From NCBI GenBank assembly GCA_022822855.1, contig JAJDYG010000002.1:1-64000 (forward strand): DNA of 64,000 nucleotides. Reading direction: 5' to 3'. The stretch comes from Dehalococcoidia bacterium (GTDB taxonomy: Bacteria > Chloroflexota > Dehalococcoidia > Bin125). The first letter of the stretch is position 1. The number at the start of each line of letters is the position of its first letter. Made by a program: the position numbers and the translations under genes. Of this stretch, positions 25,780 to 33,584 are shown one piece after another. The notes beneath the pieces are model-generated. The model was not told where the DNA came from. It saw only the letters and a list, made by a program, of their open reading frames with translations, and made no database searches.

Positions 25780-26375
25780 TCGTGCCACGACTTGAACCCC
25801 AGACCTTCGACACGCTCGATGACGCTCAACGTGAGCTCTGGGACAACATCACCACCGGCCCCAGAGGCAACCCCGATAGGGAACACGGCGGTCTCGCCGG
25901 TGCCGACGGCGCGCTGATCGGGCCGTTCAACGCGCTGTTCCTCTCGCCCGGAATCGGCGACGCCGTTCAGAAGCTAGGGGCGGCCATTCGCTACCAGACC
26001 TCCTTGCCCGCCGACCTGCTGGAAGTCGCGATCTGCACGATGGGCGGCCACTGGCGAGCCAACTTCGAGTTCTGGGCCCACGCCAGACTGGCCAAGAACG
26101 CCGACGTCTCCGAGGGCGCGATCGACGCCATCCGCGACGGCGAGCGGCCATTCTTCGGGGACGACCGCCAGCAGACCGTCTACCAGTTTGGCCGCGAACT
26201 CATCGAGAACCAGCGAGTCTCCGACGAGACCTACGAGTCGCTCAAGGGCATGATCGGCGAGAGCGCCGTGTTCGAGGTCGCGTCGGTCATGGGCTACTAC
26301 GCGCTCGTGTCGATCGGGCTGAACACGTTCAACGTCGGGATGCCCCCCGGCGTCGACGCGCCGTTCGACGACTGA
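25776..26375 (+). CDS. Carboxymuconolactone decarboxylase (CMD/AhpD-fold) family protein
   Basis: 199 residues. The core LLEVAICTMGGHWRANFEFW and AHARLAKNADVSEGAIDAI matches the CMD fold, but the redox CxxC of AhpD is absent. Conserved His/Glu positions (GGHWRANFEFWAH) remain, fitting a non-redox lactone decarboxylase or isomerase-like role. Translation is coupled to the CoA-transferase gene (4-bp overlap); a GTG two codons later is an alternative start. Probably acts in the same ring- or lactone-degrading pathway. Confidence 0.82.
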   Translation: MIVPRLEPQTFDTLDDAQRELWDNITTGPRGNPDREHGGLAGADGALIGPFNALFLSPGIGDAVQKLGAAIRYQTSLPADLLEVAICTMGGHWRANFEFWAHARLAKNADVSEGAIDAIRDGERPFFGDDRQQTVYQFGRELIENQRVSDETYESLKGMIGESAVFEVASVMGYYALVSIGLNTFNVGMPPGVDAPFDD

Positions 26376-26390
26376 ACAAGGAGCTCCCGA

Positions 26391-27242
26391 GTGCTTTCCG
26401 AGGCCGATCGCGCATTCTTCGATCAGAACGGCTACCTCGTCGTCCGCCAGCTCATCCCCCGAGAACAGGTAGACGCCGTCGTCGACGCCATCTGGGACTT
26501 CCTCGAGTTCGATCGCGACGATCCGTCCGACTGGTACCGCGAACCGCACCGCGTCAACGGCATGGTCGAGATGTATCACCACCAGGCGCTCTGGGATGTG
26601 CGTCAGCATCCGGCTGTGTACGAGCTCTTTCGCGAGTTGTTTGGACGCGAAGACCTCTGGGTGTACATCGACCGCGCCAACCTGAAGCCGCCGCCCAACG
26701 AGGACCGTCCCGAGTATGACCATCACGGCATGGTCCACTGGGACATCGATGTCCGAGAAACGCCCACCCCATTCCTCGTTCAGGGCGTGCTCTACCTCGT
26801 CGACACCAAGCAGGGCGAGGGCGGCTTTCAGTGCGTTCCCGGCCTCCACCGCCGCGCGGCGCAGGTCTCAGCAGGGATCTCCGACGCCGATCTGCGTCAC
26901 CAGCAGCTACACGAGCGATTCCCGCAACAGATTGGACCGCCGATCGAGGTTGAGGCCGACGCCGGAGACTTCATCATCTGGCACTCCGCCCTGCCCCATG
27001 GCAATAGCCGTAACGAGTCCGACAAGCCCAGGCTGGCCCAGTACGTGCGCCTCTTCCCGGCCGATCTGGCCGACGAAGAGCTACGAGGGGCGCGAATCGA
27101 TTCGTGGCGCGGCAGCACGCATCCCGCCTTCCAGAACCCCAGGGCGTTCCCCGGCGATCCGAGGCGCAAGGAGGCGGATAGCCCGCCAGCCGAACTGACG
27201 CCGCTGGGCCGCAGGCTGCTTGGTCTCGACGACTGGAGCTAA
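26391..27242 (+). CDS. Phytanoyl-CoA dioxygenase (PhyH) family oxygenase
   Basis: 283 residues, GTG start after AAGGAGC. Fe(II)/2-oxoglutarate-dependent double-stranded beta-helix fold: His116-x-Asp118 (VHWDID) and His203 (WHSALPHGNSRN) are the predicted iron ligands. VPGLHRR and GDFIIWHS are family blocks. It would hydroxylate a carbon next to a carboxyl or CoA thioester. It is the last gene of the run that starts with the flavoprotein; its stop overlaps the convergent EamA gene. Confidence 0.88.
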   Translation: MLSEADRAFFDQNGYLVVRQLIPREQVDAVVDAIWDFLEFDRDDPSDWYREPHRVNGMVEMYHHQALWDVRQHPAVYELFRELFGREDLWVYIDRANLKPPPNEDRPEYDHHGMVHWDIDVRETPTPFLVQGVLYLVDTKQGEGGFQCVPGLHRRAAQVSAGISDADLRHQQLHERFPQQIGPPIEVEADAGDFIIWHSALPHGNSRNESDKPRLAQYVRLFPADLADEELRGARIDSWRGSTHPAFQNPRAFPGDPRRKEADSPPAELTPLGRRLLGLDDWS

Positions 27243-28207
27243 TCCGAGTACTCGACCTGCGGTTGACGCCGCAGCTGCACGACCGAGCTGCCGATCACCA
27301 GCAACACAACTCCGACCAGCACCTCGTAGCCGAGCGACTCGCCCAGGATGATCCAGCTGAAGATCACGCCGAAGATCGGGGCGAACAGCATCGTCGCCGC
27401 CACCTGCGAAGGGAAGTAGCGCTTCACCAGCCAGGTATTGCCGATGAATCCGAAACCGCCGATCACCACGCCCTGGTAGAGCAACGCCACGATGAACTCG
27501 TTGGTCCACGCGAAGCCGTTCGACTCCAGTAGCAGCCCGCCGATTCCGAAGATCAACACCGCCGCCACCGACTGAGTCATCAGCAGTCGAGCGGGATGAA
27601 TGCTCTGCGAAAAGTGCGACAGGTACACCTGGCGCGCGGCCAGCAAGGCCGCCGAGGTCACTGTCATCAGGTCGCCCCAGACCGTCGCGCCTGGCGCACT
27701 GAATCCCCCGACGAACACCACCACGACGCCCGCATATGCGACCAACAACCCGCCCGTGCGCCGCGCCGACATCCGGTCGCCGGGTACGAAGAAATGGCCA
27801 AGCACCGCCGTCCACAGCGGGAACGAGAAGATCAGTACCGACGCATGGCCCGAGCTGGTGTTGTCGGCCCCGACGTACATCAACATGGTCTGAACGACGA
27901 ACAGGATTCCCAGGCCAACCAGCGCGCGGTACTCGCTCGGCGACGGACGCAGCGGCGTTCGCGTCACGATCGCGTAGCCAATCACGACGATCCCGCCCAG
28001 CGCCATCCGGATCGCGCTCAGCAGCAGCGGACCCGCGCCCTCCTCCAGCCCCGCCTTGATAGCCGTCGGCTGCCCGCCCCAGAGCAGGACCAGCAGCATC
28101 GCGAACGCCCCCGCCCGCAGAGTCAGCGGACGCCGAACCTCCAGCCGCACAGCAGATTCCGAGGACGTGGTGGACACACCGCGAAGATACAAGCCACCTT
28201 CCGTCAT
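27239..28207 (-). CDS. EamA/DMT-family transporter
   Basis: 322 residues with ten predicted helices in two EamA repeats (WGGQPTAIKAGLEEG near 45-60 and LLYQGVVIGGFGFIGNTWLV near 240). Typical of metabolite or amino acid exporters of the drug/metabolite superfamily. Convergent with the dioxygenase gene, overlapping it by 4 bp at a shared CTAA region. A GC-rich hairpin repeat lies just upstream of its start. Confidence 0.88.
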   Translation of the reverse strand: MTEGGLYLRGVSTTSSESAVRLEVRRPLTLRAGAFAMLLVLLWGGQPTAIKAGLEEGAGPLLLSAIRMALGGIVVIGYAIVTRTPLRPSPSEYRALVGLGILFVVQTMLMYVGADNTSSGHASVLIFSFPLWTAVLGHFFVPGDRMSARRTGGLLVAYAGVVVVFVGGFSAPGATVWGDLMTVTSAALLAARQVYLSHFSQSIHPARLLMTQSVAAVLIFGIGGLLLESNGFAWTNEFIVALLYQGVVIGGFGFIGNTWLVKRYFPSQVAATMLFAPIFGVIFSWIILGESLGYEVLVGVVLLVIGSSVVQLRRQPQVEYSD

Positions 28208-28222
28208 CCTCCAATTCCGTTC

Positions 28223-28265
28223 TCCCCCTGCGAAGCGGGGGGAGATGCCGAAGGCAGCGGGGGTT
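28223..28265. repeat. Two-arm GC hairpin repeat
   Basis: TCTCCCCCTGCGAAGCGGGG followed by GGAGATGCCGAAGGCAGCGGGGG. First arm CTCCCCC/GGGGGAG, second arm TGCC-GAA-GGCA. Sits between the EamA gene start and the propeller gene stop. Confidence 0.85.
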
Positions 28266-28288
28266 CCGACTGGTGTCCTAGGTATCGC

Positions 28289-29359
28289 CTAATCCATCCG
28301 CCACGCGCGAACCGCTGTGATCGGAGCCAGATGCTCACGCATCAAGCTCCAGCTATCGCCGTCGTCAACCGACCCGTACAGCTCGCCTCCGCTGGATCCG
28401 AAGTACAGCCCCAGCGGATCGCAGCCGTCCTGTCCCAGTGCGTGACGGTAGACCGTCTGGAAGAAGCCCGTTTGCGGCAGGCCGTTGTCGAGCCGATCCC
28501 AACTCGCGCCCGCGTCGCGTGTGCGATACACGGCCAGCGCGCCGCCGTAGGGCATCCGCGCCTGATCCGAGTCATGCGGCACGAAGTAGCAGGCGTCGGG
28601 ATCCCGAGGATCAATTGCCGTCGGAAAGCCGAACTCGCCCGGCAGACCGTCGTTCACCTTAATCCACGACCTGCCGTCGTCATCCGATCGGTATTGGCCG
28701 AAGTGATTCTGCTGCCACAGGCGTCCCTGCTGGAGCGGATGGGCAAACAACGAGTGCACGCAGGGAGCTGTGTCCTGCATCTCGGGCGGCAGATGGTCCG
28801 AGACGATGCCGGCGTTGCGCGCCTCCCAGCGTTCGCCGCCGTCATACGACACGTAGATCCCCGTTGCCGACCCGCCGACCACGATTCGGTCGGGGTCGTC
28901 CGGATCCACGGAAACGTGGTGGAAGACCAGTCCCGCTGCTCCCGGCTCCCAGTACTTGCTGTATGGGTGATCACTCAGCGTCGTGACTTCCTGCCACGAC
29001 TCGCCATCGTCCTCCGATCGGAACAGCGCTCCGGGCATGATGCCCGCATACAGCAGACCGTCGCGGCCACCCGGTTCAATCAACCAGATCGCTTCGACCG
29101 AGCGCTCGCCGTCGCTGAATGCAGGCGTACCGCCCTCGGTCCAGCTCTCACCCCAGTCGGTCGAGTAATGCAAGCGCGGACCCCACTGCCAGTGACTGGC
29201 CGAGCACCAGATTTTGCCGCTCCGCGGATCGAAGATCGAATAATCGACAATCCAGCCACCGCGCTGCAGCTCCGACCACTCCCAGTGGGCCCGCTCGTTC
29301 GAACTCCGGCCAATCAGCAGTCCTTTGCGAGTGCTCACCAACAGTCCTGCTTCACTCAT
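28289..29359 (-). CDS. Asp-box (BNR) beta-propeller protein, sialidase-like fold
   Basis: 356 residues with six Asp boxes of form S/T-x-D-x-G-x-x-W: STDWGESW, SEDDGESW, SYDGGERW, SDDDGRSW, TRDAGASW and SVDDGDSW, evenly spread from ~65 to ~345. This is a six-bladed propeller like sialidases and photosystem-assembly or glycosidase-like proteins, but no sialidase Arg triad or Tyr/Glu pair can be identified. No signal peptide, so probably cytoplasmic. It is co-transcribed with the MoaD-like gene (ATGA overlap); that pairing suggests a shared, uncharacterised function. Confidence 0.88.
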   Translation of the reverse strand: MSEAGLLVSTRKGLLIGRSSNERAHWEWSELQRGGWIVDYSIFDPRSGKIWCSASHWQWGPRLHYSTDWGESWTEGGTPAFSDGERSVEAIWLIEPGGRDGLLYAGIMPGALFRSEDDGESWQEVTTLSDHPYSKYWEPGAAGLVFHHVSVDPDDPDRIVVGGSATGIYVSYDGGERWEARNAGIVSDHLPPEMQDTAPCVHSLFAHPLQQGRLWQQNHFGQYRSDDDGRSWIKVNDGLPGEFGFPTAIDPRDPDACYFVPHDSDQARMPYGGALAVYRTRDAGASWDRLDNGLPQTGFFQTVYRHALGQDGCDPLGLYFGSSGGELYGSVDDGDSWSLMREHLAPITAVRAWRMD

Positions 29360-29667
29360 GATCGCTCCTGTTCGCTTCCCATCTCGTCGCCGGCGCCGCC
29401 GGAAACGGCGGGAAGGATGTACAACGTGTCTCCCATGCTGACGCTGTCCGAGAGCTGCTGCCGATCACTGATCAACTCGTCGTTGATGTAGATGTTGACG
29501 TGCTCCCGCAAGCGATACGCATCGTCGAGCACGAATCGCCGCAGCGACGGATGAGTCTCGATCAGCGCGTCGATCGCCTCTCGCGCAGTCGCGCCCTCAA
29601 CCTCGACCCGCTCAGGCACGTCTACGTGAACCCGCAGCCCCCGCGCCATCCGAATCTCAACGCTCAT
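29356..29667 (-). CDS. MoaD/ThiS-like ubiquitin-fold protein with tail beyond the diglycine
   Basis: 103 residues from the ATG preceded by GGGAG; the open frame upstream of it has no ribosome site. Beta-grasp pattern: MSVEIRMARGLRVHVDVPE, HPSLRRFVLDDAYRLREHVN, and VSMGDTLYILPAVSGGAG. Gly90-Gly91 corresponds to the C-terminal diglycine of MoaD/ThiS, but 12 residues follow it (AGDEMGSEQERS). Adenylation or thiocarboxylation would need that tail removed, as in some sulfur-carrier systems with a JAMM protease, or the protein works without activation. Immediately upstream of and overlapping the propeller gene. Confidence 0.8.
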   Translation of the reverse strand: MSVEIRMARGLRVHVDVPERVEVEGATAREAIDALIETHPSLRRFVLDDAYRLREHVNIYINDELISDRQQLSDSVSMGDTLYILPAVSGGAGDEMGSEQERS

Positions 29668-29781
29668 CTTCACTCCCAAACTCGTGCTCCCATCGTAGTA
29701 CGAGTGTTTGATGTTTATACTGCTACGCGACGGCCATCGGCGACCGTTCGTCCCTGTTGACGTAACGAAAGGATGTGCGAA

Positions 29782-30165
29782 GTGGTCCAGGTCATAGCGA
29801 TGGATCATATCGTCTTGCGCGTATCGGATGTCGAACAATCGTTGTTCTGGTACACGAACATGCTCGGACTGGAACCTGTCCGCGCCGACGAGTGGCGCAA
29901 GGGCGACTGCCCCTTTCCCTCCGTGCGTATCTCACCAGACACGATCATCGACCTGATCGACGGAGACGTCGACCACGATGCCCGCAACCTCGATCACTTC
30001 TGCATCGTCGTCACGCCCGAGAGCATGGACGAGGTCCGCCGCTCCGGCGGCTACGACATCGTCCGAGACCCCGACTTCGCGCTCTTCGGCGCACGAGGCA
30101 TGGCCGACGGTCTCTACATCCGAGATCCCGACGGCAACGAGATCGAACTTCGCGCCTATCACTAG
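29782..30165 (+). CDS. VOC (glyoxalase/dioxygenase superfamily) protein
   Basis: 127 residues. The GTG at 29782 is chosen because GAAAGGA ends 8 bp before it, whereas the in-frame ATG at 29773 lies inside that site. Two beta-alpha-beta-beta-beta modules: MDHIVLRVSDVEQSLFWYTN with the first metal His, LDHFCIVVTPESMDEV with the second, and IRDPDGNEIELRAY with the Glu ligand. Predicted single-domain lyase, isomerase or dioxygenase of unknown substrate. Divergent from the MoaD-like gene. Confidence 0.85.
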   Translation: MVQVIAMDHIVLRVSDVEQSLFWYTNMLGLEPVRADEWRKGDCPFPSVRISPDTIIDLIDGDVDHDARNLDHFCIVVTPESMDEVRRSGGYDIVRDPDFALFGARGMADGLYIRDPDGNEIELRAYH

Positions 30166-30210
30166 GGCGTATGCACATCGGTGGCCACCGCCCATGCCAT
30201 GCGCCATCCG

Positions 30211-30330
30211 TTCCCAGCTTCCCCCCTCAGGGGGGAAGCTGCCAAACGCCCCATCCCCGCTGCCCCCCTCTGGGGGGAGCTGCCGAAAGCCTGCCCCGCA
30301 CTTGATGCGGGGGCTGAGGGGGGACTCCGT
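30211..30330. repeat. Cluster of GC hairpin repeats
   Basis: Two short hairpins CTTCCCCCCTCAGGGGGGAAG and the related CCCCCCTCTGGGGGG each followed by CTGCC, then CCCCGCATTTGATGCGGGG-like stem (CCCCGCACTTGATGCGGGGG). Fills most of the spacer between the VOC and RidA genes. Confidence 0.75.
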
Positions 30331-30362
30331 ACGGTCCCCACCGCCTACCAACCGTCCTGCGA

Positions 30363-30368
30363 TAGCCT
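30363..30368 (+). promoter_or_regulatory. -10-like box (TAGCCT) of the RidA gene
   Basis: GATAGCCTGA lies 35 bp before the RidA start, after the repeat cluster. Matches the recurrent TANNNTG pattern. Confidence 0.35.
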
Positions 30369-30402
30369 GACCCCCGACAACCTCTGACCGAAGGAGCTTG
30401 CG

Positions 30403-30864
30403 ATGTCAGCACACAACGCCGACGCCAAAGCGTTGGAGATGGGCCTCGACCTCTCGACCAATCCGCCCCTGGCCAACTACGTGCCCGCCGTCCGCACCGG
30501 CAACCTCGTCTACCTCTCCGGACACGGACCGTTCCAGGACGGCGAACTGATCCGCGGCAAGCTCGGCGCCGACCTCGACGTCGACGCCGGCTATCAGGCG
30601 GCTCGCGCTGTTATGGTCCAGTTGCTCGGTTCGCTTCGGGCCGAGATCGGCTCCCTCGACCGCGTCTCCCGGATCGTCAAGCTGCTCTGCATGGTCAACT
30701 GCACGCCCGACTTCGGCAACCATCCCGGCGTCGCCAACGGAGCCTCCGACCTCCTCGTCGAGCTCTTCGGAGAATCCGGCCGTCACGCCCGCTCCGCCGT
30801 CGGCATGCAGTCCCTGCCCATGGGCATGTCCGTCGAAATCGAAATGATCGTCGAAATCGAATAG
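30403..30864 (+). CDS. RidA (YjgF/YER057c/UK114) family protein
   Basis: 153 residues, ATG after GAAGGAG. LVYLSGHGPFQDGELIRGKLG and HARSAVGMQSLPMGMSVEIE match the RidA fold; the Arg near the C-terminus (GRHARSAVG) is the imine/enamine-substrate Arg. The family trimerises and hydrolyses reactive enamines or binds small acids; this member belongs to the YjgF-like branch that has a longer N-terminus. Function in this operon-poor context is unclear. Confidence 0.88.
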   Translation: MSAHNADAKALEMGLDLSTNPPLANYVPAVRTGNLVYLSGHGPFQDGELIRGKLGADLDVDAGYQAARAVMVQLLGSLRAEIGSLDRVSRIVKLLCMVNCTPDFGNHPGVANGASDLLVELFGESGRHARSAVGMQSLPMGMSVEIEMIVEIE

Positions 30865-30873
30865 CAGTCTCTT

Positions 30874-30918
30874 TCTCCCCCCGCGGAGCGGGGGGAGATG
30901 CCGAAGGCAGAGGGGGGC
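30874..30918. repeat. Two-arm GC hairpin repeat
   Basis: TCTCCCCCCGCGGAGCGGGG then GGAGATGCCGAAGGCAGAGGGGGG; same arms as the copy at 28223. Begins 9 bp after the RidA stop. An in-frame ATG inside it (AGATGCC) is not the start of the next gene. Confidence 0.85.
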
Positions 30919-30957
30919 GGCCGCCGAGCCTCCCGAACGAATGGAAAGGGCACCACC

Positions 30958-31956
30958 ATGCGACTCGGCATCCTGGCCGGATTCGACGCCAACTGGCGAG
31001 ACACCCTCGAGAAAGTCAAGATCGCCGAAGACCTCGGCTACGAAATGATCTCCACCGGCGAAGCCTGGGGACACTCCGTCCTTCCGTGGCTCACGGTGAT
31101 CGCCGCCAACACCGAGAAGATGCAGATCGGCACCGGCATCCTCAACACCTTCTCCCGCTCTCCGGCGGCGATCGCCCAGGAGTTCGCCACGCTCGAGACG
31201 ATCTCCGGCGGCCGCATGGTCTGCGGCCTCGGATCGTCCGGGAACCTCGTCATCGAAGGCTTCCACGGCGTCGACTTCGACCGCCCGCTGCGCCGGATCC
31301 GCGAGTACACCGAGATCATCAAGATGCTGCTCAGCGGACAGCGTCTCCAGTACGAGGGCGAGATCTACACCCTCCAACGCGGATTCCGCCTGCTCGGTTA
31401 CGAGCCCGTGCGCGAGGACATGCCCGTCTGGATCGCCGCCATCACCCCGCGCTCGATTCAGCAGACCGGCGAGATCGCCGACGGCATCTACCCGATCCAC
31501 TGGCCCCGACGAGGATTTGAGCCGCTCAAGCGCCAGTTGGCGGGCGCATCGCGCGACGCCAACCGGCCCGAGGATTCGGTCACCGTCGCCCCCTTCACCA
31601 ACGTCTACGTCACCGGCGAGGGCGACGACGAGCAGGTCTGGCGCAACGCTCGCCAACCGCTCTTCCACTACACCAACCGCATGGGCTCCTTCTACTGGCA
31701 GATGCTCTCCCGCTCGGGATTCGAGTCGGAGATCAAGGACTCCCGAGCCGCCTGGGCCGACCGCGACTCCGAGGGCGCGCTGATGGCCTTCTCCGAGAGC
31801 ATGGTCCGCGAAATCCAGGTGATCGGTCCGATCGAGTCAGTCCCTGAGCAACTCCAGGCCCGCTCCGACGCCGGAGCCGAACTGCAGATGATCCCCCTCC
31901 CCGCCGGCGACACGATGGACGTCGGCCGACGCCTCGAGCAGTACCTGGGCAGCTAG
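30958..31956 (+). CDS. LLM class (luciferase-like) flavin-dependent oxidoreductase
   Basis: 332 residues from the ATG preceded by GGAAAGGG; the frame is open further up only through the hairpin repeat. TIM-barrel blocks LGILAGFDANWRDTLEKVKI, ATLETISGGRMVCGLGSSGN and LRRIREYTEIIKMLLSG, and the C-terminal ADGIYPIHWPRRGFEP, match F420- or FMN-dependent LLM oxidoreductases. SAR202-type genomes have large expansions of these. Substrate unknown. The next gene starts 9 bp after its stop. Confidence 0.9.
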   Translation: MRLGILAGFDANWRDTLEKVKIAEDLGYEMISTGEAWGHSVLPWLTVIAANTEKMQIGTGILNTFSRSPAAIAQEFATLETISGGRMVCGLGSSGNLVIEGFHGVDFDRPLRRIREYTEIIKMLLSGQRLQYEGEIYTLQRGFRLLGYEPVREDMPVWIAAITPRSIQQTGEIADGIYPIHWPRRGFEPLKRQLAGASRDANRPEDSVTVAPFTNVYVTGEGDDEQVWRNARQPLFHYTNRMGSFYWQMLSRSGFESEIKDSRAAWADRDSEGALMAFSESMVREIQVIGPIESVPEQLQARSDAGAELQMIPLPAGDTMDVGRRLEQYLGS

Positions 31957-31965
31957 GACTCAACG

Positions 31966-32217
31966 ATGTCCGAGAAGCAGATCGCCATCGAAGTCGTCTA
32001 CTGCGCCGACTGCGGCTACTGGCCCCGCACCTCCTGGATGCTCGGAGAGCTGATGACCGACATCCAGCACCTCGTCTCCGACGTCAAAATCATCCCCGAC
32101 ACCAAAGGCCTGTTCGAGTGGTCGGTGAACGGAGAGCTCATCTTCAGCAAAGCCGCCATGGGCCGCTTCCCCGACATGGACGAACTCCGGGAACTCGTCT
32201 ACGGGTACCTTGACTAG
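31966..32217 (+). CDS. Rdx (SelT/SelW/SelH-like) thioredoxin-fold protein
   Basis: 83 residues. VVYCADCGYWPRTSWMLGEL carries the redox CxxC (Cys13 and Cys16) in the Rdx pattern in which other members have Sec at the second site; here both are Cys. The C-terminus FEWSVNGELIFSKAAMGRFPD is the family's conserved strand-loop. A small oxidoreductase of unclear partner; could support the preceding flavoenzyme (inference). Confidence 0.88.
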   Translation: MSEKQIAIEVVYCADCGYWPRTSWMLGELMTDIQHLVSDVKIIPDTKGLFEWSVNGELIFSKAAMGRFPDMDELRELVYGYLD

Positions 32218-32785
32218 GGCCTACTCGTACCCACCCTTGCCGCGGGCATCCCGCCGCTGCCCTTAACGACCTCTCCCTCTTGGCGGAGGTGCCGCGTAGC
32301 GGCGGCCGGGGGCGCTCCATCGAGGCAGACCTCGCCGCACCGCAGACAGATCCCCCCTTTCCGATGCCCCGCGCTCCGACGCGGGGCCCAGACCACCCAA
32401 CTCCGCCAGAGCAACACCGCCCGCCTCACCTCAACCACCGAAACCACCGCGCTCCCAATTTTCTCCCCCGCTTCGCGGGGGAGATGTCACGAAGTGACAG
32501 AGGGGGTCCCTCCACGCCGGCCCCGAGAGACCAGACCCCGCCAAACAGAACCCAGCCCCTCCCCCCCTTCCGATGCCCCGTGCTTGACACGGGGTCCAGA
32601 CCACCCAACCCCGCCAGGGCAACACCGCCCGCCTCACCTCAACCCTTCCTTCCCCAGTCCCCGACTTGTTCGGGGACCCGCTCCCGCCCCCTCCGCAAAC
32701 CCCAACACACACCCGCACCCCACATCGAACGCCGGTTCGTATACCATTGTCCCCATTCGCACCGCAAGAACAGGAGTTCCCCACA
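32218..32785. repeat. Repeat-rich spacer
   Basis: 568 bp without a credible gene. Holds a two-arm hairpin related to TGCCGCGTAGCGGC (32266-32320), a classical copy TTCTCCCCCGCTTCGCGGGG plus GAGATGTCACGAAGTGACAG (32460-32509), two CACGGGGTCCAGACCACC-type blocks near 32371 and 32580, and the hairpin CAGTCCCCGACTTGTTCGGG (32655-32680), whose relatives occur at 45181, 46761 and 47121. Long open frames here come from its low stop-codon content. A TATACCAT box near 32741 precedes the next gene. Confidence 0.8.
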
Positions 32786-33181
32786 ATGTCACACGACGCC
32801 GCCATCGCCCACGCCAACCCCCCGCTCCCCTTCACCAAAGACGCCATCGTCAACCAACTCCGGCGCCAGGCCACCAACGGACCCGCCTACGTCCAACACA
32901 GCGCGACCAAGGCCCTCGCCCACCTCAAGGGCCTCTACGCCGAGGCCCGCTACGAAGCCCGGCTCGCCTACGAAGCCGCCCGCGACGCCCTGGGCGACGC
33001 CGCCCAGGAGGCCACCGAGAAGATCAGCGACGCCTTCCAGCGCGTCGTCGACCTCCAGAACGGCGCCAAGCCGACCGCCGAAGAACTCGCCTACCTCGAT
33101 CCCCCCAAGCCCGCGGCCAACGACGAAGACGACAAAGACGACGAAGACCACGAAACGGAGCAGGAAGATGAACCTCCCTAA
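32786..33181 (+). CDS. Small helical protein with acidic tail, hypothetical
   Basis: 131 residues, ATG with CAGGAG 8 bp before it. Mostly alanine-rich helix (TKALAHLKGLYAEARYEARL, AYEAARDALGDAAQEATEKI) followed by a Pro-rich linker and an acidic tail (ANDEDDKDDEDHETEQEDE). No family recognised; phasin- or terminase-small-subunit-like by appearance only. The stretch PAYVQHSATKALAHLKGLYA resembles PGYIRLKALNAIVRELYA in the unknown gene at 37934, suggesting distant paralogues. Confidence 0.55.
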   Translation: MSHDAAIAHANPPLPFTKDAIVNQLRRQATNGPAYVQHSATKALAHLKGLYAEARYEARLAYEAARDALGDAAQEATEKISDAFQRVVDLQNGAKPTAEELAYLDPPKPAANDEDDKDDEDHETEQEDEPP

Positions 33182-33584
33182 TACCCAGAACCCAGCCACG
33201 CGCGCCGTCATCGCGGCGGCGCACGTTGGCCGCCGTTTTTTTCCGACCGGCCACCAGCGCGAACTCTACGACTGGCTCCTGGGAGCCCCCTGCACCGCTT
33301 CGGACGACGATTCCGACGCGGACCGGCTCACGCTGCCCAACGGCGCCTACTCCCCGACCGCCGCTATCCCCCGCCGGACGCGCGAACAGGGCCCGATATC
33401 CTGTCAACCGAGCCCTCAGTCCCATCGTCCAAGTGAGGATGCCCCATGCCCGATACCATCGAAATCCTCAGCCCCCAGGCCCACGTGGCTATCCACGAGG
33501 CGACCCCCGCTCCCCGACCGCTCTCCCTCGACGGCCTCCGACCCGGCATCCTCGAGAACCGCAAGGCCAACGCCCGGCTTCTGA
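33168..33584 (+). CDS. Possible small protein, hypothetical (doubtful)
   Basis: 138 residues if read from the ATG at 33168 (MNLPNTQNPATRAVIAAAH), with GGAG 7 bp before it and a 14-bp overlap with the previous gene. The first ~65 residues have a protein-like composition, but the rest is Pro/Ser-rich and overlaps the promoter and first 139 bases of the UGSC gene. No family recognised. It could be a real short gene extended by chance. Confidence 0.25.
   Translation: MNLPNTQNPATRAVIAAAHVGRRFFPTGHQRELYDWLLGAPCTASDDDSDADRLTLPNGAYSPTAAIPRRTREQGPISCQPSPQSHRPSEDAPCPIPSKSSAPRPTWLSTRRPPLPDRSPSTASDPASSRTARPTPGF
33397..33402 (+). promoter_or_regulatory. -10-like box (TATCCT) of the UGSC selenoprotein operon
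   Basis: CGATATCCTGTC lies 44 bp before the ATG of the UGSC gene and follows the recurrent TANNNTG form. Confidence 0.4.

Noticed and set aside
27596..29491. 631-codon plus-strand frame across the EamA and propeller genes
   Set aside because: Runs antisense through two recognised genes and a repeat.
32280..33584. 434-codon plus-strand frame
   Set aside because: Mostly translation of repeats and Pro/Thr-rich sequence; only a short piece from 33168 might be coding.
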